Shown: positions 57,876-64,000 of the stretch, in pieces
Layout of the letters: the number at the start of each line of letters is the position of its first letter
Position numbering within the stretch: position 1 is the stretch's first letter
Assembly: GCF_032362555.1 (NCBI RefSeq)
Contig: NC_083514.1
Coordinates: forward strand, 5,441,001-5,505,000
DNA: 64,000 nt
Reading direction: 5' to 3'
DNA from: Amyelois transitella
Lineage: Eukaryota > Arthropoda > Insecta > Lepidoptera > Pyralidae
Translations under genes and position numbers: made by a program
The notes under the pieces: generated by a model
What the model was told of the DNA's origin: nothing
The model's database searches: none
What the model saw: the letters and a program-made list of their open reading frames with translations, nothing else

Positions 57876-60800
57876 TTATTTTTTAGAAGTTTCGATTTTG
57901 TTTAATTCCATTACGAGTCTAGACATGAACTTTCGTAGAATGTCTTGCCGCATGCGCCCCACATCGAGTACTTCTTCGTGATTGGCTTCGTCGTCCGTGT
58001 CGTACTTGGTAACACATTCGTTGGTGATGAGAGATAGAGCGAAGACGTTCATATCACAATGCCTGGCGGTTATTACCTGAGGAAGGATTGCAAATTGTTA
58101 CCTATTGTTTTTTTATATTCGTTTGTTCATAGAATCTTATCCTAGCAATGTGTAGTTTGAGTCGCCGATTTTATATGAACTGCTTTATGCCAATAGCTAA
58201 GTTGTGAAGTTAAAACTTCATCAATTATATTTAATCGTTGAACAAGGTGTAGAATTCTTTGAAGAAACAAATATGAATATCCTAAATGTGTTCTATACTA
58301 AATTGAACAACAATAACAACGAAACGACGACGTAAACCTTTATGGATTTGTAATTTGTAAGTAATTATTTTTTCTCTTAGGCAGAAACTTTAAAATATAT
58401 AATACTATTTACCTCGTGGACAGTCGACATGCCGACAGCGTCTACTCCCACCATCTTCAACATGTTAAGTTCTGCTACCGTCTCGAAATTAGGGCCCCCC
58501 AAACACGTGTAAACTCCTTCTCGTACAATATTCTCGATTTGAAGCTCCTTGGCCAGCTTAAAAATAATACAAGCAAAATTATCCTTCACTTCGATTCCAG
58601 AGACGTCATTAATGCTATTATCAATAAGTATAAATAAATTGAGACCTATGATAACCCCTTGTTTGTTATTTCGTGGAGAACACGCAATTTATTTTTTAAT
58701 GACAGCATGATTCCCTTCACCCTTGAGCTTCACCCGGAATTTGACGTTTTTATTATAAAACGTCAGCATCATTCCCTAAAATTATAGAAATCTGACTTCT
58801 CTGTTAAAATTTCTCACCTCTTTGGCAATTTTTCTGTAATGGTAGTTATAAGCCTTATTCATTGGAGGGAAGCGTGGACCAAATCTCTCATCATTGGGAC
58901 CTTGTAACGGATTGTTTCCTGCGAAACCCATCATGTTGATATGATCTTTAACAATCATTAGATCTCCAATTTTAAAGTTTGGGTTCAGTCCACCTGCAGC
59001 ATTTGTGGCAATGAGGGTTTTTACACCTAAAAGTTTCATGACACGAACTGGCAGGCAACACTGTAATAAAGAAAAATATTTCGAGAAAAATATTTAAAAA
59101 ATGGTATTGCAAAGATTTTTTTGAATAAATTTCGCCATACATTAAAATTGCACGACCATTTAATTTTAACGAAATCCGTACAGCGAAATATAGAAATCAG
59201 AACTGAGAAGAAAACTTATTTAAAAGATTTCAGTTGTTGCTGTTTGCCATGATGTGATTAAAATTTTATTTTCAAATTTTTCTAAATATATTTCAATAAA
59301 AGCCTCGTGCTCATTACGAAGGAATTTTATAGAGTGGCGACATCAATTTATATTTAATTGTTTTAGTTTAGGCAAACTAGGTAAATTATTATTAGTAACA
59401 TTTAAATCGTACTCGTGCTATATGCTATATTTATTTATCATTTGATGCTAATTGTGCTCATTTACTTTAATTGCTTTGACTAGCTAAAACACTGAGTGGA
59501 TAAGACACGTACCTAAGGGCCTAGATTCAGAGAGTTTCAAAAGACAATTTTTACTTTTGTTAATTACTTTTTTCGTTTTACACTTTCGTCAGAGGATTAA
59601 AAAATTATCTTAATTGACCGGGATTACTTGAACGACCAAATTTCAATTTTGTGTTTTATCTAGGTCTTATTACTCATTATCACGTATTCATCATCACTAC
59701 ATAGTATGAAACAAAGTCGCTATTTTAGTCTGTTTGTCTGTATGCTTAATGTTATGTTCTTTATGCTTCCGTTGCGTAATCTTTAAAATTACGCAACGGA
59801 TTTTGATGCGGTTTTTTGTAACAGGTAGAGTGAATCAAGAGGAAGGTTTTTATGTATAATAACTTTTATAATTTTGCACCCGTGCGAAGCCGGGGCGGGT
59901 CGCTAGTCTATTATAAAACAGCCAATAGTCACAAGAGGCAGGCCACAATCAACTAAATGATTACCGCGTTTGGCGTTATGATTGAATTAGATTTCAAAAA
60001 TAATGTTAAGTTGGCAAGCCCATGGCCAAATCTTCCCACTAGATTGATTTAAACAATCAGGAAGAATAATATTATTTTAAAATTGCGACGCCCTACATAT
60101 TGTACCAACTTAAAAGCAGTGACTGTAATTCAAATAATGAAGGAATTATTATGATATGCAATAAAAATTTTGAATTGGAGAGAAGCAGCTGGCATACTCT
60201 GTTTTTTCTTTACTAACAGGCCATGGATGGAATGGAATATTTTTATAAGAAATGTTTGGTTTTTTAATTAGGTATATAATCCATTAATTTAACCAAATTT
60301 TATGTTAAATATATTTAAGTGGTTCAGCCCTCAAAAATGTAGGCCTTGCTCTTGAATGTAGGCGCTGCCTTTGGTCTTCAATTAGGTACCTCTATTCCAA
60401 AATTCATAAAAATCCATCATAGGGCTCCAGATAAACCTAACTCTCGTATAATATAAACACTGATTTAATATTTTCAGTATAGTTTTCAAATTATATTTGA
60501 TACTAGCTGTGCCCGCGACTGAGATGCTCTCGCGGACTTTTTTGTGGCAAAAAATGAGTACTTCACATCTTTAGTACATTGTTTTACTATATCTTTGTTG
60601 GTTTGCGCAGCGTTCGCGTGGAAAGCTCGCAGATGGCCGACTCATTCAACTTTCACCTGCATTGTTGACGTTTCCCGTAGGAAATCCGGGATAAAATGTA
60701 GCCTATAGCCTTCCTCGATAAATAGACTATCTAACAGTAAAAGAATTATTCAAATCGGTTCAGCAGTTTCTGAGATTAGCGCGTTTAAACAAACAAACAA

Positions 60801-62083
60801 ACAAACAAAACAAACTCTTCAGCTTTATAATATTAGTATAGATAGTTTTACAACTCGTATCTCCGAGCCGGTATGATCCGACGCTATGTCGCATCACCCT
60901 CGCATTGTACTATACGTATCAAAACAAACGATAACCTCTTCATTGGGGGTCGCAAAGCGATATTTGAACAAGATATTTCTGTCGACCCAAGAATTTCCAC
61001 TCCTTACCATAATCTATGATAATTTCCGATTCTTGGTCCATGAACAGGCAGTGATAACAATTGATAATGAGGAATAATATTTACATGTAGGCGTTCCGAA
61101 AACATATCAAGTACTATAGGAATGTTGCATCATGCACTCTCGAATGATGTTATTTACATAATTGTATTATTTTACGATTACCGAAATATTTATGTTTTCA
61201 ATTTATTTTGACGTTAAATAATATGGTAGTCAAATTCAATTAGAAATTGCTTTGCTATAAATTTTTAATAATAATACTTCCTTCTTAAATTCAGTCATCA
61301 TCTGAGCTATTTATTTATACACATTAACATGATATTAATTAACTTAACATAAAAAGGTAAGGTTTTATCTACACATTTCATTAATCTTAGAATAACAGTC
61401 CTTAAATTTGATCTAAAAATTCTTACAAAATTGCAAGCATTTATGTTGAATATAAGTTTGTGAAAAATTTGAAAATTGTTATATCTGTTTTTATGTAATC
61501 TTCCTCGGACAATGAAAATATTATAAATAATATAATACAAACCAACCTTCCAAAGAGGATAGCCCTCATAGTAATGGAACCGTCCCTGCATAGCGACGAC
61601 TGGTACTCCTTCCAGTTTTCCGAACACAAGCTGACCATGGTGACCTTCCACTGTACTCACTGGGAAGTTAGGGATATCTTCGTATGGAATCTTTTCTGCA
61701 TCACTTATGTTTTCCGCTAAAGAACCTGTAAGGTAAACAGTACTTAAAACGTATTTTTAATGATGATATAATACTTATTCTTCAATGTTATAATTATATT
61801 GAAAGTAAAATTTCTATATTGTAGTGTACCCAGTGCACTTTGTTTATAGTCCGTTTAGTGACAAATTGATTGATGGAATGTCGTCTTGGTAATTTTCCCT
61901 GACCTTATTTTATGCAATTTGATTTAAATGAGTCTTAAATGTGACCGTGAACATAAGAAGTAATAAGTACCCTCTTTCCAATACGAACCCATCCCAGAAC
62001 CGCAAATCACGCCCACTTTGGGCCGTATGCTGGTGCGTGACAGTAGGAAGTTGGCTGTCTCCAGTAGAGTTTCATAGGAATAT
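57876..62083 (-). CDS. PNP: purine nucleoside phosphorylase (PNP), 5'-partial
   Basis: Cytosolic enzyme of purine salvage: phosphorolysis of inosine/guanosine to the free base and ribose-1-phosphate. Exons (minus): 62083-61971, 61725-61547, 59060-58818, 58556-58413, 58076-57876 (TAA). All phases agree and give 292 residues; human PNP has 289. By comparison with human, only the first few codons are missing, in an exon upstream. Motifs in order: phosphate loop [71 protein letters not shown] (human Glu201), [10 protein letters not shown] and SLITNECV (human Asn243). The conserved Glu/Asn pair indicates the trimeric 6-oxopurine-specific class. The donor after 61547 is GTTGGT, which is weak but fits phase and family. 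Introns are AT-rich; the largest, 59061-61546, holds two retroelement fragments. Confidence 0.95.
59715..59920. mobile_element. retroelement 3'-end fragment with internal palindrome, in PNP intron
   Basis: Contains TCCGTTGCGTAAT and its exact reverse complement ATTACGCAACGGA six to seven bases apart (about 59768-59800). It continues GATTTTGATGCGGTTTTTTG and ends GCGAAGCCGGGGCGGGTCGC. Same family as 14285-14425. Confidence 0.65.
60496..60845 (+). mobile_element. retroelement 3'-end (family R), copy 3, in PNP intron
   Basis: Starts TACTAGCTGTGCCCGCGACT, with GTAGCCTATAGCCTTCCTCG, AATCGGTTCAGCAGTTTCTG, an AAAC repeat (60787-60815) and the end CTTTATAATATTAGTATAGA. It is the longest of the three copies. 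A second insertion-like change (GAGATGCTCTCGCGG) follows the first 20 bp. Confidence 0.72.
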
Positions 62084-62574
62084 CTGAAAAATTAGAATGC
62101 GAGAAGAAATTAAAAGATACATTTCAATACCAAACGTTGAGCGCTTATCAGTATTGTTATCAAATTATTGTTTCAAAACAATATTTAAATAGGTATGATG
62201 AAAGGATTTTTTTACTTAATTTGGAAAGTCCCTAAAGTGACATGGTGATAAACAAAAATTGCATCGTTGAATTTAACTTTACAAATTTTTTAATATACTC
62301 GTACGTAAATTCTGCTAATCATTATTTAAATTTACTTATCGTTATTAAATAAAATCGCTTCGCTTTTAAAGATATATTGGTAGACATAATATGCTAAAAA
62401 TATTGTAAATTAATTCAAATTTGACTACCACGTCTCGAGTTCTAAAGTTTCAAATTGCACTTACATCAAAGGTTTAGTTTCCGTATACCAAGAGCTCGTG
62501 AATGATTAACTTCATATAGTATTTTTTGTAAAACCTTCACCAAATGTGCTTTAATAATTATGTAAATTTATTTG

Positions 62575-62660
62575 TAATTAATGGAAAAATTTAATATCTA
62601 TTATATTAATATTAAATTATATATATTAATATTAAATCATATATATTAATATTAAATCAC
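62575..62660. repeat. AT-rich tandem repeat, about three units of 21-22 bp
   Basis: The word TATATTAATATTAAAT recurs three times, each followed by T/C-A-TATA, directly before a family A fragment. Simple slippage repeat. Confidence 0.7.
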
Positions 62661-62785
62661 TATTTGAATTTCAATTCCATCATTAACATATATACAGCTG
62701 AATGTGGCCTTTCAGCCTTCAGTTCAAAACTGTTAGCCCTATCTACCCCGCAGGGGATATAGACGTGATTATATGTATTAATGGA
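62650..62785 (+). mobile_element. family A repeat, 5'-truncated
   Basis: CACTATTTGAATTTCAATTC, CAGCTGAATGTGGCCTTTCA and CTACCCCGCAGGGGATATAG then ACGTGATTATATGTATTA; upstream of the known PNP exons. Confidence 0.72.
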
Positions 62786-64000
62786 AAATAATCCGTAACT
62801 ATTTTTTTACAAATCGTTATGTTTACAAACAGAATAAAGTCTTTTTTAAAGAACTGAGATAAATAAATTATCTTCATACGTGTAGGTACAGATAAATATT
62901 GCTAACTTCACCAAAAAAAGAATAAGAGGAAATAGTCGTGTTTACTAGGTGTTATTTTATAGTTACGTTAATTTTTTTTTTATAATTAGTTTATAGTAGG
63001 TATTACAAGAAATTCATTGCAATGAAAAGGTAATTCTGATAGAGATTCAAAATATATTCAACATTGTTTCCTGTTTTCTTACATGACGCGGCATTCTATG
63101 TCACGTAACATGTGATTCAATATTTTTGTATTGTCAATAAATAAATCAGTTGCCAGAAAGGAACTTGACCGGTTTGAGCTGCTAAGAATGCAGTTAAGAA
63201 GGCCGGTCAGAGGACATTGACGTCAGGTGCAGGGGGTATATACTTATCTGACGCAACGTTGACAAGGTCATGATAGACAGGGGTTAACTCATTCGGTTTT
63301 CCCTTCTCCCAGGAATTAATGCTATTGATAATGATAACGGCCTCTTCAGGTACTACTTATGCACAAGTTGTCTAATAAGTTCATCAAATTAAATAAAAGT
63401 ATTATTTGCCTTTAAGAAAAAATAAAATAATAATCATAATTTTTACAATTAATTTTTTTTCAGAGATGAGTAATATTCAGAACTTCTTAAAGTTACTTTC
63501 ATTATTAATTTTTGAAGGCTAATATAGGTATCATTTTATACTGAGGTATAACGTGCTATACATTGCATGTCAACATAATAATACAGAGTAATTTCAAAAT
63601 TGTTGGTAAAGCTAAGCGTGCGTAAAGATGCATCTCTTCTCAGAATTCTTCACAATTTCTGGAAGAATCATACAAGACAATATCGATTTGTATTTGCTAC
63701 TATCTGCTCCCCCCAATAAAATGAACCTTTTATTATTTATTGATCAATAGCCCTTGTTTAATAAATAGGGTTAAGAATTAAAGGATATCTCGTTATACGC
63801 TACCGTAACTATTGTATGCATTTGATAAATGTTTGTGAGTGTTTGCGAGTGTTTTGGATTATTCAGTCTTAGGTAATGGTTAGGAACTATAATCTTCACG
63901 ATAAGAAGAACTTTTAGCATACCAACATTATTGCCGTCAGTCTTCTAGTCCGTTAGTTCTTCTCTTTTTGTCTCAGATACTTTAAAATTAATTATAACTT
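62786..64000. other. AT-rich end of window, upstream of PNP
   Basis: No open frame or recognised repeat. The true first exon and promoter of PNP may lie here or beyond the window edge; I could not place them. Confidence 0.45.

Overview
The window looks like nuclear DNA of a lepidopteran insect (moth or butterfly). It is AT-rich, its genes are split by GT-AG introns, and it is dense in tRNA-headed SINEs, 3' ends of non-LTR retrotransposons and a G-rich-tailed interspersed repeat of the kind common in moth genomes. No bacterial-style operon, CRISPR array or convincing free-standing tRNA/rRNA gene is visible. Seven protein-coding genes can be assembled by joining exons whose splice phases agree.

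Layout. (1) About 839-22261, plus strand: the 3' part of a Munc13-4/BAIAP3-type vesicle-priming protein (Drosophila staccato/unc-13-4 group), 18 exons, 860 residues in the window, 5' end missing. (2) 22262-37240: 15 kb of intergenic DNA full of transposon debris, including a broken mariner-like transposase. (3) 37241-40202 and 42124-44784, minus strand: two tandem paralogous acid-lipase-type secreted lipases with the same five-exon structure and the same TATA-box core. (4) 47099-47940, minus: PDCD5. (5) 48354-51227, minus: TSEN34, the catalytic tRNA-intron endonuclease subunit, with its active-site triad. (6) 51901-56125, plus: SDR39U1, arranged head to head with TSEN34. (7) 57876-62083, minus: purine nucleoside phosphorylase, lacking only its first few codons.

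The genes belong to unrelated pathways: secretory-vesicle fusion, gut or fat lipid hydrolysis, tRNA splicing, NAD(P)-dependent epimerase-like chemistry and purine salvage. The PDCD5-TSEN34-SDR39U1-PNP stretch is a compact housekeeping block, whereas the unc-13-4 gene is spread over more than 21 kb.

The most unusual non-coding object is a 1.14 kb element (52259-53397) in SDR39U1 intron 2. It has about 55-bp terminal inverted repeats, an internal tandem duplication, poly-C/poly-G hairpins and short (CCTAA)n runs matching the insect telomere motif. Other items worth attention are a two-copy composite mobile unit (31786-32265 and 36415-36885), a scrambled partial copy of an unc-13-4 exon in the following intron, several strong inverted repeats, and identical promoter cores in the lipase pair. 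No complete new multi-gene system was recognised.
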